Of a DNA stretch of 49,215 nucleotides, positions 16,340 through 26,809 are shown piece after piece. The notes beneath the pieces were generated by a model. The model saw nothing but the letters and a program-made list of their open reading frames with translations, had not been told where the DNA came from and ran no database searches. The translations under genes and the position numbers were made by a program. The DNA is from JAIXUI01 sp943373175 (lineage in GTDB: Bacteria > Bacteroidota > Bacteroidia > UBA7662 > JAIXUI01): positions 1 through 49,215 of the forward strand of contig CALSBM010000015.1 in the NCBI GenBank assembly GCA_943373175.1, read 5' to 3'. The number at the start of each line of letters is the position of its first letter. Within the stretch, counting starts at the first letter, position 1.

Positions 16340-17692
16340 ATGCGACAACAAGACAATAAGCTTAACCTTCTCGATGCCTCTATGATTATCATGGGCTCGA
16401 TGATAGGCTCTGGAATTTTTATAGTTTCTTCCGGAATGGCCAGGGATCTGGGCTCAGCAGGTGCACTCCTGCTCGCTTGGGCATTGACTGCTGTGATTAC
16501 CTGGTTAGCTGCTCTTAGCTATGGAGAGTTGGCAGCGGCTATGCCTAAAGCGGGTGGGCAGTACATTTATCTTCGAGAGGCTTTTGGCCCATTGACCGGT
16601 TTTCTTTACGGATGGACGCTTTTTACCGTTATTCAATCTGGAACTATTGCTGCTGTCGCAGTTGCATTTGCCCGCTTTTCGGCAGTTTTCTGGCCTCAAA
16701 TCTCATCAGAACCTATTATTCCTGGCATATCTTCCCAACAAGTGCTGGCAATTTTGATTGTTGCTTTGCTAAGTGTTTTCAATTTTGGAAAAGTCAAGAA
16801 TAGCGCAATTCTACAGAATACGTTCACATTTGGAAAGATAGCAGCCTTGCTTTTCATGTTTGGTGCTGGTCTTTGGTATGTGCTCAATCATGCACCAAAG
16901 CACCCAATTGACTGGAACCCTATTCCTCAAGGGTTTAGCTTTTCTTGGATGAGCTTGCTGGCAGTAGCTATGACAGGCTCGCTTTTTTCGGCAGACGCTT
17001 GGAACAATATCACCTTTACCGCAGGAGAGATTAGAAAACCTGAACGCAATCTTCCTTTAGCATTAATTATTGGAACCGGTACTGTTCTCAGTATATACTT
17101 CCTTATCAACCTGATGTATGTTCATGTTTTGCCCTTTGAAGCAATCCAAAATGCGCCTTCCGATAGGGTTGGAACTGCATTCCTTCATGCCATACTCGGA
17201 GATACGGGGCTTTTTCTAATGGCTGGACTTATCATGCTTTCTACGTTTGGTTGCTTAAATGGTATTATTCTATCCTCTGCAAGAGTGTATTATGCAATGG
17301 CGCAAGATGGTTTATTCTTTAAAGGTGCTGCTCAATTAAATCGGCATGGTTCGCCTCGGTTTGCATTAATTATTCAGATGGTTTGGGCTTCGCTGCTTAC
17401 GTTATCAGGCTCCTATTCAGATTTATTGAATTACGTTATGTTGGCAGTCTTACTCTTTTACATCATCACCATTTTCGCACTATTTAAACTAAGAAGTACC
17501 AAACCAGACATGCCGAGGCCTTACCGAGCCATCGGCTATCCGATAGTTCCCATCCTCTACATCACCTTGGCCGGGTTCGTTTGCCTGTCACTCTTAATCC
17601 TAAAACCCGAATACACTTGGCCGGGATTAGGAATTGTCGTTGCAGGAACTCCGGTGTATTTTTGGTTAGTAAAAAAGAATCAACCTCGATAA
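16340..17692 (+). CDS. APC-family amino acid permease
   Basis: A 450-residue inner-membrane transporter with about twelve hydrophobic helices. The first helix has the broken-helix signature IIMGSMIGSGIFIVSSG that forms the substrate site in amino acid-polyamine-organocation transporters. It is followed by the AALSYGELAAAMPKAGGQYIYL segment between TM2 and TM3, a hallmark of the LAT-like group. The substrate cannot be read from sequence. The gene ends 5 bp before the aminopeptidase P gene, suggesting linked uptake and peptide/amino acid use. Confidence 0.9.
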   Translation: MRQQDNKLNLLDASMIIMGSMIGSGIFIVSSGMARDLGSAGALLLAWALTAVITWLAALSYGELAAAMPKAGGQYIYLREAFGPLTGFLYGWTLFTVIQSGTIAAVAVAFARFSAVFWPQISSEPIIPGISSQQVLAILIVALLSVFNFGKVKNSAILQNTFTFGKIAALLFMFGAGLWYVLNHAPKHPIDWNPIPQGFSFSWMSLLAVAMTGSLFSADAWNNITFTAGEIRKPERNLPLALIIGTGTVLSIYFLINLMYVHVLPFEAIQNAPSDRVGTAFLHAILGDTGLFLMAGLIMLSTFGCLNGIILSSARVYYAMAQDGLFFKGAAQLNRHGSPRFALIIQMVWASLLTLSGSYSDLLNYVMLAVLLFYIITIFALFKLRSTKPDMPRPYRAIGYPIVPILYITLAGFVCLSLLILKPEYTWPGLGIVVAGTPVYFWLVKKNQPR

Positions 17693-17697
17693 GCTTC

Positions 17698-18987
17698 ATG
17701 CGTCATCAACCCCTTAATTCTGAACTTTTCGTTCACAATAGAAAAATGTTCACTTCGCGAATGCAGCCCAATAGCATTGCGATTTTCACTGCAGCACCTC
17801 AATACCCAAGAAACGGAGATGCTTCCTTGCCCTATCGTCCACATTCTGAACTGTATTGGCTTACTGGAATTCCTCAGGAAGAAACTTGCTTAATACTCTA
17901 TCCGGATTGCCCCAACCCCGAGATGAGGGAAGTCCTTTTTCTCAAAGAAACCAATGAACATATTGCAGTTTGGGAGGGCCATAAATTTACTGTCCAAGAA
18001 GGCCGGCAATTAAGCGGGATATACAAGGTAAATTGGACAACTTCATTTGATAGTGTTTTCAGACAACTAATGAACTATGCGGACCATGTTTATCTAAACA
18101 CAAATGAAAACGACAGATCTACATTCTTCGCAGACGGCGACATTCAGTTTGCACAACGGTGCAGAGAGCAGTTTCCTTTACATCAATACCACCGTTCAGC
18201 TACCATTCTGAGAGAAATCAGAAGCGCCAAACATGAAGAAGAAATCAAAGTGCTTAGGAAAGCTGTTTCCATTACTGAACAAGCTTTTTATGATGTACTG
18301 CGATTTATTGAACCGGGAAAAATGGAGTTTGAAGTGGAAGCTAAACTTATCCACAGAATCATCGCATCAGGAGGGAACGGATTTTCATTCGACCCGATAG
18401 TAGCTTCAGGTCCATCTGCTTGTGTTCTACACTACATCGAAAACAACAAAGAGTGCCTGGATGGTCATCTTATGTTGCTAGACTTCGGTACCGACTATGG
18501 CTATTACGCCGCTGATATGACCAGGTGTTTCCCCATTAATGGAACATTCAGCTTAAGGCAAAAAGAAGTGTATAACGCAGTACGAAATGTCATGAAGCAA
18601 GCTGTTAAACTGCTTCATACTGGAAACAGTCTGAACGACTATAACGTACAGTCTGCATTAATCATGGAGGAAGAGCTACTTAAGTTGGGCTTAATTACTC
18701 GGGAAGAGATAAAAAATCAGAACCCGGAATGGCCAGCATATAAAAAATACTTCATGCATGGAACTGGACATTTCCTTGGTATCGATACCCACGACATAGG
18801 CCGACGTTATGAAAAATTACCTGAAGGAGCGGTCGTTACCCTTGAACCAGGGATTTATATTCCAGAAGAGGGTCTAGGAATTCGCATCGAAAATGACATT
18901 CTGGTAACTGCAAATGGTCCTGTAGATTTAATGGAAGGTGTCGCTATTGAAACTGATGAAATTGAATCCATAATGAAAAGCCGATAA
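17698..18987 (+). CDS. pepP: aminopeptidase P family (Xaa-Pro aminopeptidase)
   Basis: A 429-residue metallopeptidase with a pita-bread fold that removes N-terminal residues preceding proline. The N-terminal domain spans about 1-170. The dinuclear-metal ligands are all present: Asp262 (LLDFGTD), Asp273 (AADMTR), His358 (HGTGHFLG), Glu383 (LEPGIY) and Glu398 (IRIEND). I use the ATG at 17698; the frame is open from 17581, but that part lies inside the permease gene. It ends before a strong bidirectional terminator. Confidence 0.92.
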   Translation: MRHQPLNSELFVHNRKMFTSRMQPNSIAIFTAAPQYPRNGDASLPYRPHSELYWLTGIPQEETCLILYPDCPNPEMREVLFLKETNEHIAVWEGHKFTVQEGRQLSGIYKVNWTTSFDSVFRQLMNYADHVYLNTNENDRSTFFADGDIQFAQRCREQFPLHQYHRSATILREIRSAKHEEEIKVLRKAVSITEQAFYDVLRFIEPGKMEFEVEAKLIHRIIASGGNGFSFDPIVASGPSACVLHYIENNKECLDGHLMLLDFGTDYGYYAADMTRCFPINGTFSLRQKEVYNAVRNVMKQAVKLLHTGNSLNDYNVQSALIMEEELLKLGLITREEIKNQNPEWPAYKKYFMHGTGHFLGIDTHDIGRRYEKLPEGAVVTLEPGIYIPEEGLGIRIENDILVTANGPVDLMEGVAIETDEIESIMKSR

Positions 18988-19047
18988 AACATCTACAGCC
19001 TTCCTCACTAAGGAAACCTAAACATCATCACTTGCTTATTGCATTAA

Positions 19048-19090
19048 AACGAGAAAAGGCCTGTAATTAAGTTACAGGCCTTTTCTCGTT
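19048..19090. terminator. bidirectional terminator between pepP and gldJ
   Basis: A perfect 19-bp stem (19048-19066 with 19072-19090, loop TTAAG) with A-rich and T-rich flanks on each side. It sits between the convergent pepP and gldJ genes and can end transcription from both. Confidence 0.9.
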
Positions 19091-19104
19091 TATAAAACTA
19101 TCGG

Positions 19105-20529
19105 TTACTTCTTGCTTTTCGCTTTTGCACCTTTTCCTTTTGGGCTACCAACGCGAATCATTGCGCAACGGAATCCAAGGTCATCAGCACTTTCATTCTC
19201 ATCCATAAAACGACGCGTTCCAGGGCTAAGCCAATACATCAAATCTCTCCAAGAACCGCCTTTGTAAACTCTAGATTTATTAGAGATAAGCGTGTTCTTT
19301 TCGTTATACATGCTCAAAGAGTCCAAATAATCCATTACATCAGGATTAGAATAACGCTTTGTATCAAGTTCTTTCACCAAACGACCAACACTGTCTTTTG
19401 ACATTGCTCCGTCAGCATCTTTCTTCACAACTTCATACTTATTACCACGAAAGGTGTTGAAGTCTTCAGCATCTTGAAATGAAAGAGGACGGTACAAATC
19501 GAGTACCCACTCGTTAACATTTCCAGCCATATTATATAAACCGTAATCGTTAGCAGGGTAAGAAAAAATCTCAGCAGTTGGTGCAGCATTGTCATTCAAT
19601 TTACCTGCAACTCCCATTAAGTCTCCACGGCCACGCTTAAAGTTTGCTACGATATCACCCTGTCTTTTTCCTCGTTTCGGATTGCGAGAAGAATGTCCGT
19701 TCCAAGGATACATTTTTCTATCTGAGACATTTTCACCAGCCGCATTTCCGATAAGACCCATTGCAGCGTATTCCCACTCAGCCTCCGTAGGAAGTCGGTA
19801 AGTAGGCAACGTGATACCATCTTCTTTCATCACTTTACGATTCTTCTGACCAGGAGCAAAGCTTTTAGGTTGCTTTTTGGTTTGAGGCTCATATAAGCCG
19901 GCATAGTAAGAATCGGTATTGAAGTTCTCCTGTCCTTGTTGGTTAGGGTTTTTCTTAATAAATCCTTTTTTGGCCAGAATTTCTTCGTTAACCCTGTCGG
20001 TTCTCCAAATACAATATTCGTTAGCCTGTTTCCAACTTACACCAACAACAGGATAAAAGTTGTAAGCGGGGTGACGATAGTAGTTTTCAACCAAAGGTTC
20101 GTTGAACGCAAGTTCACGACGCCAAACCGTAGTATCCGGAACAGCAGCTTGAACAACTTCTGGATTACTTTGACCGAAAACAAGTGATAACCAATACACA
20201 TACTCACGGTAATGAACGTTGGCTACCTCTGATTCATCCATGTAAAAAGAAGCAATTGTTACACGACGTGGAATATTATCCTGTTCGAACGTAACATTTT
20301 GCTCTGTATTACCCATGGTAAAAGTACCACCTTCAATGAGAACCAAACCAGGACCAGTTTGCTGCTCCTTGTATTTTTTAACTTCAAAACCACCATTCTT
20401 CTTATTGTTATAAGCTTGGCCTGTTTTGGATGATTTTTTGACGTTAGGTTTTTTCCCAGACTTGCTGCAAGAAGCAACTAAGAGTCCGGAGACCAGTAAC
20501 ATCGAAAGGATGATGCGTGAGCGGTTCAT
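19105..20529 (-). CDS. gldJ: gliding motility / T9SS lipoprotein GldJ
   Basis: A 474-residue lipoprotein. The signal peptide ends in the lipobox LLVASC (Cys21) and is followed by a Lys-rich linker. From about 59 to 465 it has the formylglycine-generating-enzyme-like (SUMF1) fold, with IEGGTFTMGN, TYRLPTEAEWEYAA, NMAGNVNEWVLDLY, VYKGGSWRD and GFRC as landmarks. GldJ is required in gliding Bacteroidota for GldK stability and T9SS function. GldK is the main alternative, but the porU/porV neighbourhood and the missing gldLMN genes favour GldJ. The C-terminus is a Lys-rich tail. Confidence 0.88.
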   Translation of the reverse strand: MNRSRIILSMLLVSGLLVASCSKSGKKPNVKKSSKTGQAYNNKKNGGFEVKKYKEQQTGPGLVLIEGGTFTMGNTEQNVTFEQDNIPRRVTIASFYMDESEVANVHYREYVYWLSLVFGQSNPEVVQAAVPDTTVWRRELAFNEPLVENYYRHPAYNFYPVVGVSWKQANEYCIWRTDRVNEEILAKKGFIKKNPNQQGQENFNTDSYYAGLYEPQTKKQPKSFAPGQKNRKVMKEDGITLPTYRLPTEAEWEYAAMGLIGNAAGENVSDRKMYPWNGHSSRNPKRGKRQGDIVANFKRGRGDLMGVAGKLNDNAAPTAEIFSYPANDYGLYNMAGNVNEWVLDLYRPLSFQDAEDFNTFRGNKYEVVKKDADGAMSKDSVGRLVKELDTKRYSNPDVMDYLDSLSMYNEKNTLISNKSRVYKGGSWRDLMYWLSPGTRRFMDENESADDLGFRCAMIRVGSPKGKGAKAKSKK

Positions 20530-20577
20530 TACCCTGTTTAAATATTTGAAATTGGAAACGCGAATTAACAGTTTAAA

Positions 20578-21567
20578 TTAGAAAGTGGGGCATTTAATTT
20601 TTGCCATTTTACGTCCTTTCGAACGAACCACCTCATCAAAGACTAATCCCAGAGAGAATTCATGTGATCCTCTGGCTGCCTGATTAAGGGCAGAGAATAT
20701 CACATCGTAACTATAACCAAAGCGAAAAGCACCGGTTTGAACCCCTACTAAGGCAATTAATGACCCTTCTGTGGTTCGATACCACAAACCGCCGACTAAC
20801 GGACCACGAGTAGCATACATACCTAAATTAAGTTGCTGACTCTCCCCTTGACGCTGATAAATGATGTTTGGAGAAATGGTAAGTCCAGATTTTCTGAAGT
20901 TGCCCTTAACAGCCTCAATGTTCATTCCTGCATGCACCGTATATTTCATGAACAAAGGAGATTCTCCTCCTGGCAGCAACGATTGATTAGGCTGTGTAAG
21001 GTGGTGCAACGCAACACCAACGTAGTATTTCTCGCTGTACAACATAGTACCAGCAGAAAAATCGTACATGAGTCGATTGGTTTGACCGTTATTCGGAAGA
21101 TTTAGGAGCTCTCCAGAAACCGGGCGAGCAATGCCAAAGCGAGGATCTAACTGATCTTCAAAAACAAACTGGTTCCAGTTAAGAGTCTTTTGAGAAAGAG
21201 AAAACTGGAATCCTGTCTTCAAATACAATTTACGATTGATTTTCAGACTGTTTGAGTAAATCAAACTTCCGCCTTGGTGAGTGTAAACATCACCACCGGA
21301 CTGGTCTCGAAAAGCCTGAATTCCAACACCTCCGCTGAGTGCATCGAAATTTTGGTCATACGAGACCATGTAGGTACTGAAGTTACCTGCAAGGTTGCTG
21401 TACTGATTACGGTAGTTAGCCATGAATCTTGCTCCTCCATTAGATCCAGCCATCGCCGGATTCAGGTAAAGAGGATTGGCATAGAACTGCGAAAACATGG
21501 GGTCTTGTGCAGAAGCAATACCGCTGGCCATTAAGACCAGTAAAACTGTGAGTAGCTTTTTGAGCAT
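20578..21567 (-). CDS. PorP/SprF family T9SS outer-membrane protein
   Basis: A 329-residue outer-membrane beta-barrel protein of the PorP/SprF family. From the ATG at 21567 there is a signal peptide (MLKKLLTVLLVLMASGIASA), then the family opening QDPMFSQFYANPLYLNPAMAG, then repeated amphipathic strands and the C-terminal RGSHEFSLGLVFDE segment. The frame is open 22 codons further upstream from a TTG, but that would spoil the signal peptide. PorP/SprF proteins bind T9SS components or anchor particular cargo. It lies 48 bp upstream of gldJ on the same strand. Confidence 0.9.
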   Translation of the reverse strand: MLKKLLTVLLVLMASGIASAQDPMFSQFYANPLYLNPAMAGSNGGARFMANYRNQYSNLAGNFSTYMVSYDQNFDALSGGVGIQAFRDQSGGDVYTHQGGSLIYSNSLKINRKLYLKTGFQFSLSQKTLNWNQFVFEDQLDPRFGIARPVSGELLNLPNNGQTNRLMYDFSAGTMLYSEKYYVGVALHHLTQPNQSLLPGGESPLFMKYTVHAGMNIEAVKGNFRKSGLTISPNIIYQRQGESQQLNLGMYATRGPLVGGLWYRTTEGSLIALVGVQTGAFRFGYSYDVIFSALNQAARGSHEFSLGLVFDEVVRSKGRKMAKIKCPTF

Positions 21568-21694
21568 CAAAGCAGAATTTGAGCTGTAAATTTTGGGAAG
21601 AAATTTGAATGCGACAAAATAAAAGGTTTTCAATTTTTGTTTCGCTTGTGGTTTTAACTTCTATTGACAGAAACACGAGGCATCTTTGTAACAC

Positions 21695-24600
21695 ATGAGT
21701 AAACGCAGTCTTCTTCTTTTGATTGTATGGCTAAAAGCTTTAACATCATTTGCTCAACAATCAGATAATCAATCATTTAGCTTCTATCCTAAATGGAAAG
21801 GTATCACTACACTTGCCTTATCTGAGGATGATAAACTAACCCGACTCACTGCCGAAGAGGCTTTGTTCGAGGGGAAGTTAAGGCAATTTCCGTATTTTCT
21901 TATTCCTATTTCAAATGGAATGCAGCCTCAAAATATTTTGGCCCGCTTCGAGGATCTTTCTCCAACAGAGGCTAAAACCCTTTCTGGTTTAGAAAATCAG
22001 GAAAACCAAAGCTGGAAACTCCTTGAAAACGGGTCATCGCTAGCACTTAAAGTAAGTGGTCTTAAAAAAGAGAATGGCTCCTGGAAGAAGTTGACTTCTT
22101 TCAGTTATCGGTTAGTCCCCATGGCTCAATCTCGTTCTTCTCAATCCAACTCTTTGAATTTTCCTAATCGTTCAGTTCTTGCAACCGGTAGTTGGTATAA
22201 GCTGGGAGTCAACCAATCCGGCATGTATAGAATTGACCAGACTTTACTCAATCAAATGGGGATTTCAAGTTCCTCAACTGACCCTCGGCAAATTCGGATT
22301 TTCACAAACAAAGGCGGAATGTTACCGGCACCAAACAACACTGACCGGATAACCGATCTTGTTGAGATACCCATTTTAGTAACAGGTGAGCAAGATGGCA
22401 AGTTTGATGCTGATGATCGGATAGTGTTTTATGCTGAAGGGCCTCATGCTTGGAAATTCCTAAATAACCGATTCCAGCATGACCTTAACTTGTATGATGA
22501 TCGAAACTATGTTTTTCTTACAATTGGCCCCGGTAATGGCTTGAGAGTAGCCAATAAGCCTGTTTTAACTTCGCCTTCTGCGCAAGAGTTTGCTTCATTC
22601 GACGATTATCAATTTTATGAGAAGGAAGAAAGAAACTTTTTGAAAAGCGGTAGAAAGTGGTACGGAGAAGAATTTGACTTACAACTAAGCAGAAACTTCA
22701 GTTTCAACTTCCCGAATAGGGATTTAACTAAGCCTGTTTTGTTAAGTGCGGCATTAGTTGCAAGAAGTTATAGCTTCTCCAGTTCGTTTACCCTTGATTT
22801 CGGAGCTGGGCAACCACAATCCGTAACATTACCGGCTTTATTAACCGGCCCCTACGCTCCTGTTGGAGCAGAATCTACCAGTAATTTCACTTTTAATCCC
22901 ACAGGCGATGGATTTACGGCTAATCTAAGATTCAACAAAAACGCCTCAACCTCAGTTGGTTGGCTTGATTTTTTTGAAGTCCAGGCCAGTAGAATCCTAA
23001 AACCTGTTGGAAACCAACTTACTTTCCGAGTAGCTGATGCACTCAATCACGATTTCGCTCGATTTACTATTCAGGATGCCGCAAACGGCTATAATGTTTG
23101 GGAAGTTAGCCAACCCTGGTCGATTGGAGCTATCCCCCTTTCAATCTCTGGAAGCCAGGCAAGTTTCACCGATAGCGGTAGAGCGATAAAAGAATATGTG
23201 CTTTGGCAAGGCACCGAGTTCGCAAAGCCTGATTACATAGGAAAGTTACAAAATCAGGATTTGCACGGCATCGCACAGGCAGACTATGTTATAGTTGGCC
23301 CATTGGCATTCATGTCTGCTATGAACAGGTTAGCTGAATTACACCGTCGGAAAAGCGGACTAACCGTTTCCGTAGCTTCTTTAGAAGCTATTTACAACGA
23401 GTTTTCTTCCGGAAGGCAGGACTTAACTGCTATACGCGATTTTGTTAGGACAATTTGGAAAAAGCAATCTAATCCAGATGCTCGGCCTAAAAATCTATTG
23501 CTTATGGGCAGAGCTTCTTATGATTTCAAAGACAGAGTTAAGAACAATACCAATTTTGTCCCGGGTTTTCAAAGCGAAAACTCTCTGGCTCCTTTGGCTA
23601 CTTATTGTTCAGATGCCTATTTCGGCTTTATGGATGATTCGGAAGGCTTCTATGATGACCAAGCATTCGATCAAATTGACATTGGCATAGGAAGGTTACC
23701 GGTTACCAGCTTATTAATGGCAGAACAAATGGTTGATAAAGTAGATCGGTACTTATCCAATGCTAGTCTAACTGATGCACGAAACATGGTCAGCATGGTT
23801 ACTGACGACGGAGACGGGAATTTGCATCTTGAGCAGACTGAGAGCTTGTCGATTCTCATTAAAACCAGGAATCCTTCCCTTAACATCGAGAAAATCTACC
23901 TCGACGCCTATAACCTTCAGTCGCTTCCAGGTGGAAATCGCTACCCAGCAGTAAATGCTGCGATAAACTCGAGGATGAGCAATGGCTCATTGCTAGTCAA
24001 TTATGTTGGACATGGCGGTATCAACGGCTGGGCTGATGAGCGTGTCCTCACCATCCCCGATATTAATTCTTGGCAAAATCAATTTGGGATGCCCCTGTTT
24101 GTAACTGCCACTTGCGAATTTAGCCGCTTCGATGAGGCTGACCGACTTTCGGCAGGTGAACTTGTCCTATTGAACCCTAGCGGTGGCGCAATTGGTCTCT
24201 TGACTACCAGCAGGGTAACTTTCTCCGGCGACAACTTTGCCCTCAGTTCTCACTTATTCAACAATGTCATGTTCCAGAAGAGTAGTTCCGGAACAGGCCT
24301 CACATTCGGTGAGATTTTCAGAAGAACAGTCAATGCATCATTGTATTCTACCAATACCCGAAATTTCACCCTCCTTGGAGATCCAGCTCTTACATTACCA
24401 CTTCCCTCTATTCAATCTTTAGCGCTTAAACTTAATGAAGTGACTATTGGCCGTGCTGCGGATACCATGAAGGCACTCTCTAAAGTAACTATTTCAGGGG
24501 AAATAAGGACTGGCGGAGGCAACCTTCTCAACGATTTCAATGGAATAATTTACCCAACTGTTTTTGATAAAGAAACTCTTGTTAGAACCCTTGGAAACTC

Positions 24601-25492
24601 TCGCGAAAGCGTTCCTACTACCTTCAAAGACCGATCAAGTATTCTCTTTAAGGGACGTGCCAGTGTAGTTAATGGCCGCTACAACTTTAGCTTTATTGTC
24701 CCCAAGGACATTGCCTACAACTATGGTTTTGGAAGAATTAGCCTTTATGCCTCTGAAGGCTCCGGTAGAGAAGCAAACGGTTATAACGATAGTGCCGTAG
24801 TAGGTGGTGCTGCTACTTCGTTTTTGTCCGATAATGTAGGCCCTCAAATCAGGTTGTTTCTCAACGACAACAAGTTTGTTTCAGGAGGTTTAGTCAACGA
24901 CCAACCAGTACTTTTAGCGAAACTCTCCGACAGTTCCGGAATCAATACTGTTGGTAATGGAATAGGGCATGAAATCACCGCCATCATAAATCAAAATACT
25001 AACCAGCCTATCAACTTGAATCGGTTTTATCAATCCAAACTTGACGATTACAGAGAAGGCGAAGTGCGGTATCCGTTAAGTAAACTTGACCCAGGAACTT
25101 ACTCACTAAGGTTAAAAGCGTGGGATGTTTACAATAATTCTTCTGAGGAACAAATTGAATTCACGGTAGCGGATGGGCAACAAATAAGAGTAAAAAACCT
25201 ACTTAACTACCCCAACCCTTTTACTACCCAAACTCGTTTTCACTTTGACCACAATAGGCCCGGAATGCCATTGGAAGCCTCCATTCGAATACATTCCGTT
25301 AGTGGGCAATTAGTAAAAAGCATGAAAATGACTATTCAATCTAACGGCACCCACGATGACTCATTCGAATGGGATGGGTTTGATGAGTTTGGAGACCGGT
25401 TAGGGAGAGGGGTATATTTTTATACGCTACGATTACAATCTTCCGACGGTCAAAGCGTTCAAACGAGACAAAAATTGGTCCTCTTGAAATAA
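21695..25492 (+). CDS. porU: T9SS C-terminal signal peptidase PorU
   Basis: A 1265-residue secreted protein with a signal peptide (cleavage after TSFAQ or nearby). A gingipain-like C25 peptidase domain lies in the middle, with catalytic His773 in NYVGHGGINGW and Cys807 in TATCEFSRFDE. The C-terminus is a T9SS sorting domain (NYPNPFTTQTRFHFDHN, then GRGVYFYTLRLQSS, ending in KLVLLK). PorU removes the sorting domain from T9SS cargo at the cell surface and attaches A-LPS, in complex with PorV. A TTGAC and a CATCTTTG box lie 27 and 7 nt before the ATG, so the mRNA may have almost no leader. Confidence 0.93.
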   Translation: MSKRSLLLLIVWLKALTSFAQQSDNQSFSFYPKWKGITTLALSEDDKLTRLTAEEALFEGKLRQFPYFLIPISNGMQPQNILARFEDLSPTEAKTLSGLENQENQSWKLLENGSSLALKVSGLKKENGSWKKLTSFSYRLVPMAQSRSSQSNSLNFPNRSVLATGSWYKLGVNQSGMYRIDQTLLNQMGISSSSTDPRQIRIFTNKGGMLPAPNNTDRITDLVEIPILVTGEQDGKFDADDRIVFYAEGPHAWKFLNNRFQHDLNLYDDRNYVFLTIGPGNGLRVANKPVLTSPSAQEFASFDDYQFYEKEERNFLKSGRKWYGEEFDLQLSRNFSFNFPNRDLTKPVLLSAALVARSYSFSSSFTLDFGAGQPQSVTLPALLTGPYAPVGAESTSNFTFNPTGDGFTANLRFNKNASTSVGWLDFFEVQASRILKPVGNQLTFRVADALNHDFARFTIQDAANGYNVWEVSQPWSIGAIPLSISGSQASFTDSGRAIKEYVLWQGTEFAKPDYIGKLQNQDLHGIAQADYVIVGPLAFMSAMNRLAELHRRKSGLTVSVASLEAIYNEFSSGRQDLTAIRDFVRTIWKKQSNPDARPKNLLLMGRASYDFKDRVKNNTNFVPGFQSENSLAPLATYCSDAYFGFMDDSEGFYDDQAFDQIDIGIGRLPVTSLLMAEQMVDKVDRYLSNASLTDARNMVSMVTDDGDGNLHLEQTESLSILIKTRNPSLNIEKIYLDAYNLQSLPGGNRYPAVNAAINSRMSNGSLLVNYVGHGGINGWADERVLTIPDINSWQNQFGMPLFVTATCEFSRFDEADRLSAGELVLLNPSGGAIGLLTTSRVTFSGDNFALSSHLFNNVMFQKSSSGTGLTFGEIFRRTVNASLYSTNTRNFTLLGDPALTLPLPSIQSLALKLNEVTIGRAADTMKALSKVTISGEIRTGGGNLLNDFNGIIYPTVFDKETLVRTLGNSRESVPTTFKDRSSILFKGRASVVNGRYNFSFIVPKDIAYNYGFGRISLYASEGSGREANGYNDSAVVGGAATSFLSDNVGPQIRLFLNDNKFVSGGLVNDQPVLLAKLSDSSGINTVGNGIGHEITAIINQNTNQPINLNRFYQSKLDDYREGEVRYPLSKLDPGTYSLRLKAWDVYNNSSEEQIEFTVADGQQIRVKNLLNYPNPFTTQTRFHFDHNRPGMPLEASIRIHSVSGQLVKSMKMTIQSNGTHDDSFEWDGFDEFGDRLGRGVYFYTLRLQSSDGQSVQTRQKLVLLK

Positions 25493-25537
25493 CGATGGCC
25501 GTTATGTTATATTTACCCCGTTAACAGCTCTTTTTAC

Positions 25538-26806
25538 ATGACGCATTCCTTCCGAAAGCTCTTTTTTGGCCTTGCTGGAGCAACAGTTTTGGCGACTTCT
25601 ACAGTTTCTGCACAAATCAATCCCGGTGATTTAGGCGGTGGAAACCGCCTTAATACCATCACCACTGCTGTGCCTTTTCTCATGATTTCTCCTGATGCCC
25701 GTTCAGGTGCCATGGGAGATGTAGGTGTGGCCACCAGTCCGGATGCATTTTCTATCCATTGGAATGCAGCAAAACTTGCTTTCCTAGAAGAAAAAACAGG
25801 GTTTTCTGCTTCTTACACCCCATGGTTAAGAAATCTAGTACCTGACATCAACCTCTTGTATGCTACTTTCAATTACAAGCTTGATAAACTACAGTCGTTT
25901 GGCTTAGCCTTGAAGTATTTCTCTCTGGGAGATATCAACTTCACTGATATGAATGGCACTAACATTGGCAGATTTAATCCCAACGAGTTTTCTATTGATG
26001 GTGCTTACAGCCGTAAACTGAGCGACAATTTTTCCGTTGGCATTGCAATGCGTTACATCTACAGCAACCTTGCAGGTGGTCTTGACCCTAACAACCAAAC
26101 TACAGCAGGTACCGGTTTTGCAGGCGATATCTCGGTATTTTACAGAAAAGACATTAAGCTTTTCAAAACCCCGTTCGAATGGAGTTGGGGTGCAAATATT
26201 TCCAATATCGGCAACAAAATCCGATACACTCAAAGTGGCCAATCCAACTTTATCCCTGCTAATCTTCGTCTTGGTACCGGTCTGAAATATGATCTCGACA
26301 AGTACAATTCCGTTTCCTTCTTCTTAGAATTTAATAAACTACTTGTACCAACAAACCCGATTTATGCTCGCGATAATTCTGGAAGGTTTGTTTACGACAA
26401 TAACAACAACCTTATTATTGAGCGTGGTGAAGACCCAAACCAAAAAGGGGTAATTGAAGGTGCTCTTAGCTCCTTTACCGACGCTCCTGATGGTTTCAAA
26501 GAAGAACTAAGAGAAATCAACACTTCATTTGGTGCTGAGTACTTGTATAATAAGATGTTTGCAGTACGTGCAGGATACTTCTACGAGCACCCAACTAAAG
26601 GTGGAAGACAATATGTGACCTTTGGCGCGGGTGTTAAATTCAACTCTTTCCAATTGCATCTCTCTTATTTGTTTCCAACCTTTCAATTGCAACGCAGCCC
26701 GCTTGAAAACACCTTACGGTTCTCGTTACAATTCGATTTAGGTGCATTTAAATCCACTAAAGACGCTTCTACTCCTTCTGGTGGAAGCACTCCATCTCAG
26801 TTCTAA
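25538..26806 (+). CDS. porV: T9SS outer-membrane channel protein PorV (LptO)
   Basis: A 422-residue beta-barrel of the FadL-like PorV family. It has a signal peptide ending near VSAQ, then an N-terminal region with NTITTAVPFLMISPDARSGA and MGDVGVATSPDAFS, which is diagnostic for PorV, then about fourteen strands. PorV shuttles folded T9SS cargo from the SprA/Sov translocon to PorU. It begins 45 bp after porU, an arrangement conserved in the phylum. A TATATTTA box in the gap could give it its own promoter. Confidence 0.93.
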   Translation: MTHSFRKLFFGLAGATVLATSTVSAQINPGDLGGGNRLNTITTAVPFLMISPDARSGAMGDVGVATSPDAFSIHWNAAKLAFLEEKTGFSASYTPWLRNLVPDINLLYATFNYKLDKLQSFGLALKYFSLGDINFTDMNGTNIGRFNPNEFSIDGAYSRKLSDNFSVGIAMRYIYSNLAGGLDPNNQTTAGTGFAGDISVFYRKDIKLFKTPFEWSWGANISNIGNKIRYTQSGQSNFIPANLRLGTGLKYDLDKYNSVSFFLEFNKLLVPTNPIYARDNSGRFVYDNNNNLIIERGEDPNQKGVIEGALSSFTDAPDGFKEELREINTSFGAEYLYNKMFAVRAGYFYEHPTKGGRQYVTFGAGVKFNSFQLHLSYLFPTFQLQRSPLENTLRFSLQFDLGAFKSTKDASTPSGGSTPSQF

Positions 26807-26809
26807 GTC

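Noticed and set aside
20578..21633. Longer start of the PorP/SprF gene
   Set aside because: The extra 22 residues from a TTG would place non-signal sequence before a clear signal peptide beginning at 21567.
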